A stretch of DNA of 64,000 nt from Trichobilharzia regenti (GCA_944472135.2 OX235270.1:50468352-50532351), one strand, 5' to 3'. Positions 47,095 to 59,261 are shown, counted from the stretch's first letter. Notes: generated from the letters alone by a model not told the origin. Numbers and translations are program-made.

Positions 47095-47447
47095 AAGTTT
47101 GACCCCTTGTGTATGACATTTCCTTCTTGGTAGATTCTGTCTGTGTCAATGTGTCTATTAATCGACGATTCACTGAAATACCAGGCTTCTAAGAGTTCTC
47201 CAGTATTCTCGGAGTTTCCTCTGTTTAATATTTTAACGTCACGGTGGAATTAATGTCCATGGTTGTCTGTATGCAATGATATGAGGGAGTGGATGTCATG
47301 TCTTTTGAAGGCTAGTTTATGATCATGGATGCGAAAACGAAGTGGACGTCCACTTTGGCCAACGTAGGGTTTTTCGAAGTCGTTAAAATTTATTTTGTAG
47401 AGGATGCGAGTTTTATCTTCTTTTGTTGTTGAGTCTTTTGGTAGGGC
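47095..47447 (-). pseudogene. PLE3 GIY-YIG endonuclease remnant
   Basis: Sense reading: ILYKINFNDFEKPYVGQSGR (GIY-YIG opening with YVG for YIG), LRFRIHDHKLAFKRHDIHSL, then past a stop ILNRGNSENTGELLEAWYF, SINRHIDTDRIY. It matches the 19.34-kb copy residue by residue in the last block. At least one in-frame stop after the NHGH segment. RT absent. Confidence 0.7.
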
Positions 47448-47495
47448 TATGAAAGCTTCGCAAATAAACCATTCAGCTCAGAAAACACAACTTTA

Positions 47496-49280
47496 TCAAC
47501 TATATATATCCTCCATCATATTTATACTGATTGTTATTATTTTATTTGTCAATTTGAATTTACTTCTCTTGCTAGAGTGACCAGTCTGATTATTGTGCTA
47601 TTACATCTCAACTGCATGAATACTAATGATTTTGATAGCGAACTTAGAAATCGTATTGTATATTCATAATATTATCTTGCGTAGTATATTGTCATTTCTG
47701 CAGAAAACTTTGAACGTATGCTTATACCATATTAGTAGAAAAAATGTCACTCAAAACAATTCAAATAATGCCGAGTTTGTTAACTCTACCTTCTTTAATT
47801 TGCCTCACCTGTTTGTATAGTATTTAGCCTACTTTGATATTATTCTACTTGAAAAGAAATATGTTGAATATGGATAACTTTTATCAGGCTAGAATGGCAT
47901 GTGTAAAAATACAGGTTACATAGTGATGAAAATGGTGACGTAGCAGAGATTACCATTGGAAATTCACAGTTTTATATGTAATAAAAAAGTCTGACGTTTA
48001 TTTATTGTAACCGGCCTGTCATTTGTGAAAAATAACATAGAATCATGGGTTTGTGTATGAAAGTATTGTTATGCTTCTTCTGCAAGGATGAACAAAAACA
48101 ACTTTTGGATGATACAATCAAATGTATCAGCTGCTTTTGCTACAAAATGAGAATAGTCAATTCAGTGGATACATAACTCGTTGTCTTCCGGAAAAATCAC
48201 TTGATAACCACTTTCATACAGACATACTGTAAGAAAACAAGCTGGATTTGTTCACATTACATAGCTAATTTCTAAGATCAAGAAACATTTTGCACCATGA
48301 ACACACGTCATTTAACTGTTACTGCAAACACCATACAATTTTCTACATTTAAACCTAATAAGTATATTTCATCAAATAAAGGATACTGGCTGTTTTCTCA
48401 TGGTTTTAACACATTTCGTTCAGATGCATGCAAAATAATTTACACCAGCATACCCCTCCTGCTTCATGTAGTATTTTAGACAGTATTTTTGAAATTTACA
48501 ACCCCTTATAAATTCCATATTTTTACCTTGCTTCTGAAAACCATCACTACATTACTCTGCTGTTGATTTTAGCTAAACCGTCTCACAATTAGGTAAATTT
48601 TATAATCTCTTATAGTTAGGCGGTCTTTTAAATAATATTTTCTCACCCAATATTAATTATATCACTATACTGATTGACATATTCTTTCAGCTTTATAAGG
48701 ATGCATGGAATTATTCGAGTATACAGAAATTGGGAATTCATAGTTTTAAACAAAAAGTAGATCCGAAATAACTGCTGTACACTTCACAACAGTTTACGGC
48801 ATTAGATTGACTTTAAGACATTCACGTTGCTTCTTAAAAATGTAGATGTCATACTATAACCCACCATAAAGAAGAAGTACCAGCAATTTCAAAACTACAT
48901 AGTTCCACTGCGGTCGTTGGCATTTTTGAAAGGCGGTTATTATGGTCAGGAGAAAGATCTATTTATTTTTCATAGTCTGTTTCATCTTGAGAAATATTAT
49001 TACCTAAGTAATTTCATTTATACCTGAGCGAACACCACCGCTAATAATAATATTAACAATAATATGTAAAAATGTCACTGGAGTTTAAGCTAGTAGGTCA
49101 TAAATTACTCATTCAATTATCTGATTATTGGTAAACAAAGGTGAAGTCGTATAGAGCTGACGTGATAACGCAAGTGGAGGATTTTTCGTTCCTTTTAGCT
49201 TGCTAGAACAAGCATAATTAATTTTTTTCATTTAATAGAAGTTTAGTTGACTTCTGTTTGTTGAAAACCAAAATAACTTT
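47496..49280. other. AT-rich sequence, nothing recognised
   Basis: No supported feature. Confidence 0.45.
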
Positions 49281-49417
49281 CGTAAAAATTTTATTTGTAA
49301 AATCTCAGCGATATTGAAATGAGTAATTCCAACGTTTCGTTCGGCAACCTGGTCCGAACGAAACGCTGGGATTACTCATTTCAATATCGTTGAGATTTTA
49401 CAAATAAAATTTTTTAC
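49281..49417. repeat. Palindrome with 64-bp arms
   Basis: Arms 49281-49344 and 49354-49417 pair with about four mismatches around a 9-bp spacer. The right arm opens CCGAACGAAACGCTGGG, which resembles the GAAAC segment of PLE hammerhead ends, so this could be two PLE 3' ends joined head to head. Family not identified. Confidence 0.85.
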
Positions 49418-52400
49418 AAATGTCTACTTCTCACTCGGCGTCCAAATATTATAGAACTATTCTGTCAAATCTTGACTACAGTTCATTTGATTCAAAATAA
49501 CTTTCCTTGACTGTAATTTCACCATTTCTATCTGTCAGTTTTGATGAAATTCATGAAAAAATTGATGCATAGGGGCAGATAAGCCTTGTTTACATTACCT
49601 TGTATGTTACAAATTTATCAACAAAAAGGTAATAAAGGTGTATTTTTGCACATGTGAACCTACTGATAAGGCTGGGCGACATGTAAATTGTTAACGTTAG
49701 AAACTACTATCAGAACACAATTATCATTGGCCAGAAAAAGTGATAAGTTCGCAGTTTATTTTTACTTGTATTCTTTTTTCTAACATAAGTGTGTAAAATT
49801 ACTTTTTATTCCAGAAAAAATTTTGAAATAGCAAATGGAAAAATAAATAATGGTATTAGAACAGGCACATCTGAATATTTCTAATCAATGTATTTGGGAT
49901 TTTCGGGACTATAGACGGTGAGCTTTATAATAGCTTTTCTGCTGACAGTTTGAAGGGCTATTATAGATTTATGCTTACTAGGTGCAAAATTGAAACGAAC
50001 AAATCTGTTCTTTCGGTAAAATCTTCATTATTAGGAGTACAGATTATTAAATGAATAACATTCTTTTATAAACTTCTCCAAGTTATACACCTGTGTAACC
50101 AAACTTATTTAAGGATAGGTGCAGAATGACAATACTTTTTTGCAGCAATGGATCGTTAGGCTAAAGCAGTCAAACATTTCCTCTTCAGAAAAATGTATTA
50201 TCTTTGTGCATATTGAAATACGCATAGATGCAACATTGAATTTTCTATTTTGTGCCTAGTAAATGATCATAAGCAAGCATTACAATGGATGCATTATAGT
50301 GAATGTCTGAGATTTCACATGAAGAACTTCATTTTTTCTGTCGGTTTAATCGTATACACATTTTTAAATCCATGTGACAGTTACACTTTAATTTTGCTCT
50401 CCTGATTTAAAACTAAAGGTACCCTTTTCTTCAGGATTCTATGTTATGAAACATATTTCTGTTGTTATCACATAATTATTCTTTGAATAAGATGATCATA
50501 CAGTTGTAGTTACGAAAGGCGATGAAAAATAATATTCTTCACTTATTATTCAGCATTTTAATACTGATTTTTTCAGTCTAAGCGTATATACCGACTTTCG
50601 TTTTCTTCAGTCTTATCGTTTTCACTTTCAGAAAGGCTTTTTCGTTAAGTGAAGCTAATAAGTGGTAGATGTTTTAGTTTTTCACTAATAAGCTTTCCAT
50701 TTTCCATTATATCCCTACAAACTTAATACATTTTCGGAAAGCTCCCTAAGCCTTATCAACCTTATCTCCCTTTTTGTCGTTGTTATTAATCTAAAACAAA
50801 TACAAGAGGAAATTCCTTCTTCCTATTCTATGAAGATTCGTATTTTATTTACTGCATATTATTCTTACTTTAACAAAATGCATTAAATGGAATAGTAATG
50901 GAAATGTAAAGTTTTTCTTTTATAACAGATGTATTTGTTTTGCATCATTACTTCCTGTATGTGGACTTTATGTAAAACATTATTGCTTTTATTTATTATA
51001 ATGATATGTCTATTTATATGAAAGGTTCCGATGATTGTAACATCAGTTTCTAATTGGTTTTTTATGTTTTATTGTTAAGGGGTTGATTGCTATAGTTTTG
51101 TCATGAATTGCTATAGCAAATGACATTAGAATAATATTTTTGACAGTGTTGATGCAAAAATTGGGAGAGAGATATGTGATTGTTCATAGTATGTTGAGTA
51201 GTTTTGTTTGTATTCTGTCTCATTTATTGATCATATACTAACAAAATGCACGAGTACATTTTGACTTTTTCATTTTGAATACTCAGCATATATGTTAACC
51301 AAGATTTTTGATACTGCGATTCCGATCCGGTAGGAGACTGTTATGGTGCAATAAATGACAAGGTAATGCTCCACTTAAACTGTGTATTTTATCACGCACT
51401 TTTTCAATGTAGATATTGAAGGCATTTAGGGAACATTTTTATCATAATTGAAGTGACAGCTTTCTCGCTGTCTCGTCACTCACAGAAGTATATCCAAATC
51501 CCAATTCTAATCACTGAGAAAAAAGAGATTTTATGACGTGGATTTTTAATCACACTTATCACCGTGTACAGTTTAGTATAGGTAAATTTCTCACTCTAAC
51601 TCACTGGGGATCATTTCAAACAGAAACTTCCTATTGAATTTTGATGCAGCAGGTGACTAATCCTTACGAAGTCACGATAAACGGTGACCGTCTGTTTAAT
51701 CTTATTTTCAACATTTTTTGCCTCGTGCTGTTAAATATCAAACGAGGAATAAAGAACTTTGCAATATCTTCAGGTTTCCTGTGGTTTCTTGCCTTTTGTA
51801 AGTTTAAGAAAAAAAATGATTTTCAGTCAGTGCTTTTCTATCAGATAATGAAGATTCGGAGGCAGACAAGTAATACTGAGTTAAAAGTTTCTGAAAGAAG
51901 AATGTCTTCTGATAGTGTCTTGGAAACTTTAAATGATTCGGAAGTACAACTGGTGTTGTTTCAGGTTGTTGGTATTTTTAGAGTCCGTTTAATTTCGTCA
52001 GGAAGTGGAGAGAAAGAAAGCTTTAATTGATTCAGTTTCCCTGTGGAACCTTTTTATTTAATACTTTATTTCATTATATGCTTTCTTAATGAGCAGATAA
52101 AATACCACAGTTCTTTTCAGTCTCAAAGGGTGATCGCCACAGCGAATGAAATAATAAATTTCTGTCCGAAACAGTTACTTCACTCATTTATTCACTTGCT
52201 TATCTTACAAGCTGAATCTATGTACCCCTCAAATAATGTCATATCAGGTCTATTCGCTAGTGTAGTTTCGTGGGATACAATTTATTCAGTTGTCTTTATT
52301 TAATAAAGTCATATGAAAGTAGATAATTTAGAATGCGTTTTTTGTTCACCCAATACTTGATTTATATCTTACATGATATCTGACTGTGTTATGTACTCAA

Positions 52401-52728
52401 CCCAGCTGAATTACTTGTTATTATATGTAAGTGTACTAATTTTGTGTTTGTTTTCATCTCATGTTATTCAGTGAATAAGGCCAATCGGGTAGTAGTATTA
52501 GGATACATTAAATACAAATACTAATCTCTTCAAATATACCAATCAGGTTCAATGTCATTCTGAAATCAGAAGGCCTCTGACTGCCCCTGGCCACTAGTTC
52601 TCTTACAAATAAACAAAACAAGCAAAGTAATTACAACACAACAATATTTTGATGAATCACCAGCAGGCCGTTAACACAATAACTCAAAGAAAACCTCAAG
52701 CAGTAAATACTACGTACTATATTACATT
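49418..52728. other. AT-rich sequence, nothing recognised
   Basis: A 129-codon open frame at 51641-52030 has no motif and no splice or neighbour support. Treated as chance. Confidence 0.45.
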
Positions 52729-52740
52729 ATATTTATAACC
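52729..52740. repeat. SINE-A target-site duplication, left
   Basis: ATATTTATAACC, repeated at 52977-52988. Confidence 0.75.
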
Positions 52741-52976
52741 AGTGCGTCGGTGGCATAGCGGCTAGCATGCTCGCCAATCATGCACATGGTCCAAGGTTCG
52801 ATCCCCGGCCGGCGCACTCCTTTACCTCACTTATCCAGTAATAAGACTGGTAAAGAAGGAAGGTTGGGCATGAGGCTGGCAACCCCATCCTGTAAAAATA
52901 AACACTGCTACAGAAACTTCAAGTCGATAGCTTGGAGCCCTATGTTCCACTGGGGAACGTGAAGGAAATAAAAAAA
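52741..52976 (+). mobile_element. SINE-A copy 3
   Basis: Full-length: head from GCGTCGGTGGCATAGCGG (52744) with B-box GGTTCGATCCC and acceptor-like complement CCGGCGC; body GGTTGGGCATGAGGCTGGC; tail GAGCCCTATGTTCCACTGGG, CGTGAAGGAAAT and an A-run. The exact 12-bp flanking repeat and A-rich 3' end show LINE-type retrotransposition. Confidence 0.9.
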
Positions 52977-52988
52977 ATATTTATAACC
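52977..52988. repeat. SINE-A target-site duplication, right
   Basis: Exact copy of 52729-52740, following the A-rich tail. Confidence 0.75.
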
Positions 52989-54579
52989 CCTCAAATATTG
53001 AGATAACTGATTCTTTTCTGATACATCTATAAGGTATAATCTTATTAGGCATTATGCGACCTCTTATTTAAATGCAGAAGGAATGCCGAACGTCAACTCT
53101 AAAGTTAACTGTTTTGATGGTAAACACCTCTCTCTATCATAAGATTAATTATTGAAACAAAATGTCTGAGGAATTTGAAATTATAATCAGATGTCGTGAC
53201 TCAACACCTGTTGTCTTCGCAATCGGGAAATTACGATCTCAGATTTTATAAGAGAAACTTAAAAACGCTGCAACTAACAAACATAGTGCAAGGTAACGTT
53301 TGATAATGATATTTTTTTAAAACAGAAAGTTAATCATTCTACTGGGGCTAGAATGAAGTATACCAATGAATAAGAAATAATCAAAAAAGAATTGTAAAAC
53401 GATGAAAACTGATGTCAAGTTTAGTGAAGTAAGCATTCACAGGCCGCATACGAATTATGCAAACCATCGTATGACAAAACATTCCAGGCTCTTTCAAAGG
53501 TAAAAAAAAGCCCATGAATCTGGGGCACAACAGAGTTTATTGAAGGTAAAGATAGACTGAAAACAAGGACAAAATCTTCGTCGTATAATGATAAGGCAAA
53601 ATAGTATTCTGTCTGTTAGGCAGAATTTAGCTGTTATTCAGTTATCAAACGAAGCTGATGAAAGCAATCAGTCATCCAGGTAAGCAAATCAGTTTCCGAA
53701 AACTAACGTTTCAGAAATTCAAAGTTAATCAACTATGCCAAAACTAGGTCAAACCGATTACTGTCTCGACATATGACTAAGCGGAAAAAACTCGTAACTG
53801 GTCTGCTGTTTTCATGACGATTAAACGATTTAGATGTAATTAACGGCGAGGTTTTATAATAAATTTATGAAGTAGTCAAATATGGATCACATACAATCCT
53901 AAACATACATAAAGAGTAGTCCCTCAAACATATACACTCAGTTCCATTATACATAAATTTAGTGTTACGAGTGTTCGTGTGATCTGAATAGTGGAAAAGA
54001 CGACGGAAAACTTGAATCTGGGAGAACATGCACTACAATTTATCAGTTGTACGTGTTTGTCCATTCATTCGTCTTCGCTTATTACTTACATTTAAAAAAT
54101 GAAGCAATCGGACTTTTTTATCGTAAAAAGTTCACAGCGCAAACTGCTACTATGTTTGTATATCTAATTTGTATTAACCTCGAAAACTTAGTCAGTAAAA
54201 CATGGAGACCTGAGAAATTGATACAAAAAAACAGTCATGAAATTACCTCCTGTGATGAACTATTAACCACAATATTCAGAAGCTCTTTGAGATATTCATC
54301 AAATCTGACAGTAACTTTCGAAAACAGAGTAAGCATGCATTTTAAAAAACATGTCTAGATAAAGCTGGCAGATTGTTCAATTTAATTTCCACCTGCGGTT
54401 GATTGATTTTGTTGAAATGAAATGTTCGGTTACTACTGACATTTCCGCTCCTAATATGGAAGATCCGACTATATCTCAGGGCAAAATGATGTTTTTCGAT
54501 TGAAAGTGATGAAAAGTGGAATATGCTGCACAAGTACCCATTCAAGTGCTGTTGGTGTTAGCTCTCTTTTGAAACAGGT
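52989..54579. other. AT-rich sequence, nothing recognised
   Basis: No supported feature; a 103-codon frame at 54047-54358 has no motif. Confidence 0.4.
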
Positions 54580-55960
54580 ATACTGACTAGTGGATGGCGG
54601 TTCCTCTCAACTAAAATGTCGGGCATTAAAATCAACTAATATAAGGCATTTGCTTTTATTACTTCACCCCCTCAGGTGATTTATAACGAAATCATCAGCT
54701 TGTCTGGTAGGACTCCTGTAAATAGTCTCACCCGTCACAGTACCCTTGTTGAAGTTAATGACACAGCTTGCGACTTTACTAATCCCACCACCATGCGCTT
54801 CCAACAACGCTGAACTAATTCCTGTGTCATCTCATCTACTAATTACTCTGCCTTCTCTAATGCATATGTACTCAGGTATGAGTGGAGTTAAGTCTCTATT
54901 CAATAACAATTCTGTTTCCGTGATGGACATCACATCAGATTTTATTCTTTCAGATGATACTCCTTTTCATTGAGCTTGTTCCTTAGACCATACGCGTTCA
55001 TATGGCAAAATGGAACACACACGGGTTTATTCAACTTGCGAACAGAGGTCTGGGCAACATAGGTTTCCAAGGTCTCACCATCAAAAAATCCAATAGTGTA
55101 AGATCCATTTCCCCTTTTCCTCGTTGGGCTTCTCTTCTTTTAATTCTATCTTCTAACGACCAATCACGTTTTTTCCCCAACTTTTTACCCTTAATCTTAA
55201 ATGCCTTGTTGAAAATGATGCTTTTTTCAATGTTGTACTGCAGTATTATCTTCAGCAGTCGTCAAGAACTTCCTGTAGAATCGGCATTTAGTTTACCAAC
55301 CTTGATAACCTTCCTTATATGAGCACTATTTGTTTTTCGGAAGATATTTCATAAATAATGGAGCTAAATGCCTCGAGATCATCGTCATGTTGAACGGGTG
55401 GATATACCTACTTCGATTCCTCTAAGTTTTAAATACTAACACTGTAATTAGAGTCCGGTGATATCACAATTGCGTTAGTATTTATGGCTGTTGAGATCTC
55501 GTTACTTAAACCAATCGTTTTCTCTTTCCTAGAGTTTTTCAGCTTCCCGCTTTCCGGCATTGACCCAAAGCAGTTGGTTTCTTTCAGTTTTCTCTCAACG
55601 TAGCTATAAACCATCCGTTCACTAGACATATTGCGCTTTGTGAAGGCAGTTTCAACAGATGGGCTTACAATGCTGGCACTACTTTCCCTCTTAGATTTCC
55701 GCGCCCTTCGGCGTATCGTTTCAGAGCTTCCGGCTTTTTTGTGTTAAGTGCTCCAGGGTGCATTTTTGTCTCACACTTATGACTCACCTTACGATCATAA
55801 TTTCTGGCATTTATTTCAGATGTGTCCTTTTTTCCCTCATATGAATTTTTTGTCAAATCCTTGAAAATGGGAAGTCCTGCAGCCTTGTCGATGATTAGAA
55901 ATTTGAGAAATTTGCACACTCATGGTGATGATGGCATAATACATCTCCTATAGGCCGATA
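54580..55960 (-). mobile_element. CR1-like LINE remnant (N-terminal region and endonuclease)
   Basis: Minus strand. Basic, lysine-rich open segments at 55919-55665 and 55629-55429 (perhaps the region before the endonuclease) precede an APE-type endonuclease broken by many stops: HMNAYGLRNKLNEKEYHL, SDVMSITETELLL, LTPLIPEYICIREGR, HGGGISKVASC, ILVDFNARH. These correspond to the N-A-R-S-L-R-N-K, I-T-E-T-W-L and D-F-N blocks of CR1/L2-clade LINEs. RT is absent. The clade call rests on these motifs only. Confidence 0.65.
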
Positions 55961-56569
55961 GTGATCAGCAAGCGTAAACCTTATCTAAACATATTATTAT
56001 TATATCCTTTAATTCCTAGAGGAACATAGGGCTTCAGCTACGCGTCTCCATTGCCTCCGGTTTTCTGCCAACTTTTTCACTCGGCTCCAGGTCTGTCCAC
56101 ATGCTTTCATCTCCTCCTCACATCACCTCCTCCAAGTCACCCTTGCACTGACGACCAACTCGCCGCTTCCCTTTGGGGTCCCACTCGAGCGATGGCTTGT
56201 CTAGTGATGTCACTTGATGGTTTCCTCAGTGTATAACAAGCCAATCTATCTCCATTTCTTACTGCCTATTTGTTTCGCAATCGGTTCCTGATTGGTTCGC
56301 TCCCAGAGATCTTTGTTCCTGATCTTTTCCGGTCATCTGATCTTGAGTATTGAGCGAAGACAACTGTTAATGAAGGTCCGAAGTTTGTTTGAGATGCTCT
56401 TTATGACGCGCAGTGCAAGTCTCTGATCCGTATAGTAGCACTGACTGACTTCACATTGGAGTTGAAAATCCGGATCTTATTTTTGATGCTGAGTGATGTT
56501 GACCTCCACACAGACTTTAGGGTAATGAAAGCCTGTCTTGCTTTTCCGATTCTGGCTTTGATATCCTCG

Positions 56570-57256
56570 TCAGCTCCGTCCGCCTGTAGTTGAGACGATG
56601 CTTCCCAGGTAGATGAAGGAGGTTGTTTCTTTCAGGTTCCTCCCATTTATGCTGACTGTCGTCTGTTGTTGTTGTTGCTGTTGGTATTGGCCAAGAATCT
56701 TCATCACCTCTGTTTTATCTATGTTCACTTGAAGTCCTATCTTTGATGCTCCTTCTACCGGCTTGTTGCTTTTCACTTGCATATCTTCCAGTTTGTGTGA
56801 AATCGGACATATATCATCGGCGAAGTGCGGATCCTCCAAGTCTTTTGTGTGAGTCCATTTTATGCCTGTTTGCTCATTGCCCGTTGTCTGTCGCATTATC
56901 CAGTCTACTGCAATCAGGAAGATCATTGGCGATAATAGACAGCCTTGCCTCACTCCCGTCCTCACTTCGAAGGCTTCCGTAAGTTTCCCGTTGTGGACTA
57001 CTTGGCATGCAGCATTGTCGTATAACTGTTGAATGAGATGTATAATTGTCGATGGGACCCCGTAGTAGCGAAGTAGTTTCCAAATGACCACTCGATCGAC
57101 GCTGTCGAAGGCCTTTTCAAAGTCGATGAAGTTGAGTGAGGTGGAGAGGTGACTGCCATTCCAAGCTCTGTTTAATGATGATCCGTAGTGTGGAGATTTG
57201 ATCAATACATGACTTGTTTCTCCTGAATCCAGCCTGTCCCGGTCGAAGTTTTCCAC
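56570..57256 (-). pseudogene. RTE reverse transcriptase, palm segment
   Basis: After a frameshift near the start, it reads IDFEKAFDSVDRVVIWKLLR (first palm Asp), RTGVRQGCLLSPMIFLIAVD (the GVRQGC..SP block), then DPHFADDICPISHKLEDMQV (FADD catalytic pair) and IGLQVNIDKTEVMKI. It ends in a glutamine run and the thumb-side SFIYLGSIVSTTGG. These are textbook non-LTR RT blocks in RTE order. The frame ends in a stop upstream of the conserved C-terminal domain. Confidence 0.85.
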
Positions 57257-57326
57257 CCTGGTTGGCGTGTTTGATTCTCTCCAGGATGATGCGGCTTAAT
57301 ATTTTGCTTGGGATGGACAGGAGCAT
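57117..57326 (-). pseudogene. RTE reverse transcriptase, finger segment
   Basis: Continues from CKNWRGIMLLSIPSKILSRI, with LRPGQAGFRRNKSCIDQI, the RT block between the N-R-G-I motif and the palm. It is in a different frame from 56570-57256; the shift falls at about 57125-57165. Confidence 0.8.
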
Positions 57327-57383
57327 AATTCCGCGCCAGTTTTTGCATTTACTTAAGTCTCTTTTCTCTGGTAGTTTGAATAA

Positions 57384-57947
57384 TTATCCTTTCTTCCAAT
57401 CCTCAGGTACTTTGCCCTCTTTCCACACCTTCTCCAGCAGTAGCGTCATCAACTCCGCTGTTGTCTTTGGGTCCATTTTCAAAGCTGCTGCTGGGATTCC
57501 ATCTGGTCCTGCTGCTTTCCCAGCTTTTAGCATCTTGATTGCATTCAGGACTTCTGATTTCGTTGGGGTGTCAATGTTCCATGGTAGTTCTGCTTCCGTT
57601 GTTGGTATTGTTGGGCGTGTTGTAGGTGGCGGACGATTTAGAAGTCTTTTGAAGTGTTCAGCCCAGCGTTTTCTTTGCTCTACCTCTTTGGTGATTGACT
57701 TTCCATCGTCATGCTTGACTGGCTTAATCTGTGATGAACTTTTTCCCGATAGGTTCCTAGTTGTTTGGTAGAGTGTGGCGAGGTCTCCTTTGCCTGCAGC
57801 TTGTTCTGCTTCACTTGACATGGCTTCATAATATTTTCTTTTGTCTTCCCTGGCACTCTTCTTCACTCTTTTGTACAGCCTATTGTAGCTTGCATTCAAC
57901 TCCTGTTTTTGTTGCTCGTCGGTGCACTGGATAATCTTTTGTTTCAC
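57384..57947 (-). pseudogene. RTE polyprotein segment between endonuclease and RT
   Basis: 187 residues: a basic linker (YNRLYKRVKKSAREDKRKYY), then RKRWAEHFKRLLNRP, EVLNAIKMLKAGKAAGPDGI and PEDWKKG, the conserved approach to RT in RTE elements. A TAA stop follows WKKG, where an intact element would continue. The frame is also open a little upstream of 57947, so the start is not biological. Confidence 0.85.
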
Positions 57948-58092
57948 TATCCTTCTCTCCTCTATTAGTTTCCAAGTGTCCGCAGTCAGCCACAGTTTGT
58001 CCTACCTCTTCTTTCTGCCTAGAACTTCCATGCACGTTTGGCTCCACATCTTTTTCAAGTTGTCCCAGTGCTTTTCGACCCCGACCTCTTCG

Positions 58093-58377
58093 CTAGTGTT
58101 GATTTGTGTCTCGGGCGTTTTCACTTATGCTTGCAGCGAAGATGTCCTTTGTATCCTGGTCCTTCAGTTTTTGAGTGTTGAACTTGGCTTGGGGTCTATC
58201 TGCAGCACCTGTTTCCCTGAAAGCTTTTAATTTGATTTGGATTGTCCCTTGTACGAGATAGTGGTCTGAGCCAACGTCTGTTCCTCTTCTTACTTTTGTG
58301 TCCAATAGGCTGCGCCTCCACATCCTTGAGATTGAGATGAAGTCAATTTGGTTTTTGGTTTGCCCATCTGGTGACAC
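58093..58377 (-). pseudogene. RTE APE endonuclease, C-terminal part
   Basis: SPDGQTKNQIDFISISRMWR and GTDVGSDHYLV are the final endonuclease blocks (N-Q-I-D and S-D-H catalytic motifs). Upstream, to about 58505, the same frame encodes GEMNENGELFSDFCAFNELV, separated by an in-frame TAG at about 58386 before ATWVSPDG. The element is truncated beyond that point. Confidence 0.85.
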
Positions 58378-58510
58378 CCATGTAGCCTAGTGGATATCTT
58401 TGTGCTTGTATACACTGCCACCAATCACTAGTTCGTTGAAGGCGCAGAAGTCGGAGAAGAGTTCTCCATTTTCATTCATTTCTCCGAGAGCTTCTCTATC
58501 CATGATCAGT

Positions 58511-59149
58511 TACCTTCCTGTAAACATAGGTTGCATCCTATCATTCACCTCAAAGTGGTAGTATGGTCACAAAAGTGAACAAGAAGCAATCATTCAACTT
58601 ATTAAATCAGTTCAAGTAAACCAAAAGGCTTCTGGTGAGATATACACAACAAGAACAGAGGGCACTTGACAACGTAAAATATGCAGTCTGAGAGAAAAAA
58701 ACAGTTGCGTGGTTACTTGAAAAGTCTAAATAAAAATAAATTTTATAAATAGATTTTCCAGGAAGGATTTCTTGAATTTTACTATACATGAACAGAAACC
58801 TTAATTCTTTGTTCAAAAATGTTTTGTCAAACCCCTTTCTCTACCTCGGTCATAGTAATGTTCTTTCTAGTTTTTATTTTGTTTTATCATTTGAATTCTT
58901 TCCACTTCACTTCACATCTTCATTCTTATCGTAATCATACTCCTAATTTTTAAAATTTTTAGACAACACTTGACATTTTTGATATCAATTCACTCATAAA
59001 ACAATCTTTAATAATTTTGTAATCCATTCACTTCAACTCTACCCCTTATAACATTTTGATTATCGCTATTCATATGTATCACATATGTATGTTTATTGAC
59101 TGAGCAATTATCTAGTGCCACTAAATAACCTTTTTCTGTAATATAAATA
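58511..59149. other. AT-rich sequence, nothing recognised
   Basis: No supported feature. Confidence 0.4.
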
Positions 59150-59188
59150 TGACTGTACAGCTTGAAAATGAAAAGAAATTTATTCGCT
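59150..59188 (+). repeat. Short dispersed motif, partial copy
   Basis: GACTGTACAGCTTGAAAATG resembles the motif at 11725-11763 and 32231-32275; the second half has diverged. Confidence 0.45.
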
Positions 59189-59261
59189 GAACAAAAAGCT
59201 GGGTTTTTTCTTTATTTTATTTTTTTTTTATTTATTTTTTGATTACAGCTTGATTCCATAC

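Larger units (their letters stand above)
46898..47495 (-). mobile_element. PLE3 copy with short inverted ends
   Basis: Sense is minus. A GIY-YIG remnant (47447-47095) is followed by a tail with a hammerhead-like block (46966-46930). The final about 50 bp (46898-46947) recur inverted at 47441-47495 upstream of the coding remnant (TTTATTTGCGAAGCTTTC versus GAAAGCTTCGCAAATAAA). Same architecture as PLE1 and PLE2, but the upstream inverted piece is short. Confidence 0.75.
55985..58510 (-). mobile_element. RTE (SR2-like) LINE, 5'-truncated
   Basis: About 2.5 kb. From 58510 down: end of the APE endonuclease, RT, RTE C-terminal region, 3' UTR ending in GAAGCCCTATGTTCC and an (ATA)n tail near 55990. 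The frame is interrupted by several stops and shifts, so it is defective. It lies immediately beside the CR1-like remnant, on the same strand. The 3' end is nearly identical to the fragment at 36.9-37.45 kb. Confidence 0.88.

Noticed and set aside
51641..52030. 129-codon plus-strand protein
   Set aside because: No recognisable domain, no second exon or conserved neighbour, composition as expected from AT-rich chance frames.
57214..57771. 185-codon plus-strand protein
   Set aside because: Antisense to the RTE reverse transcriptase region; the sense strand carries the known motifs.
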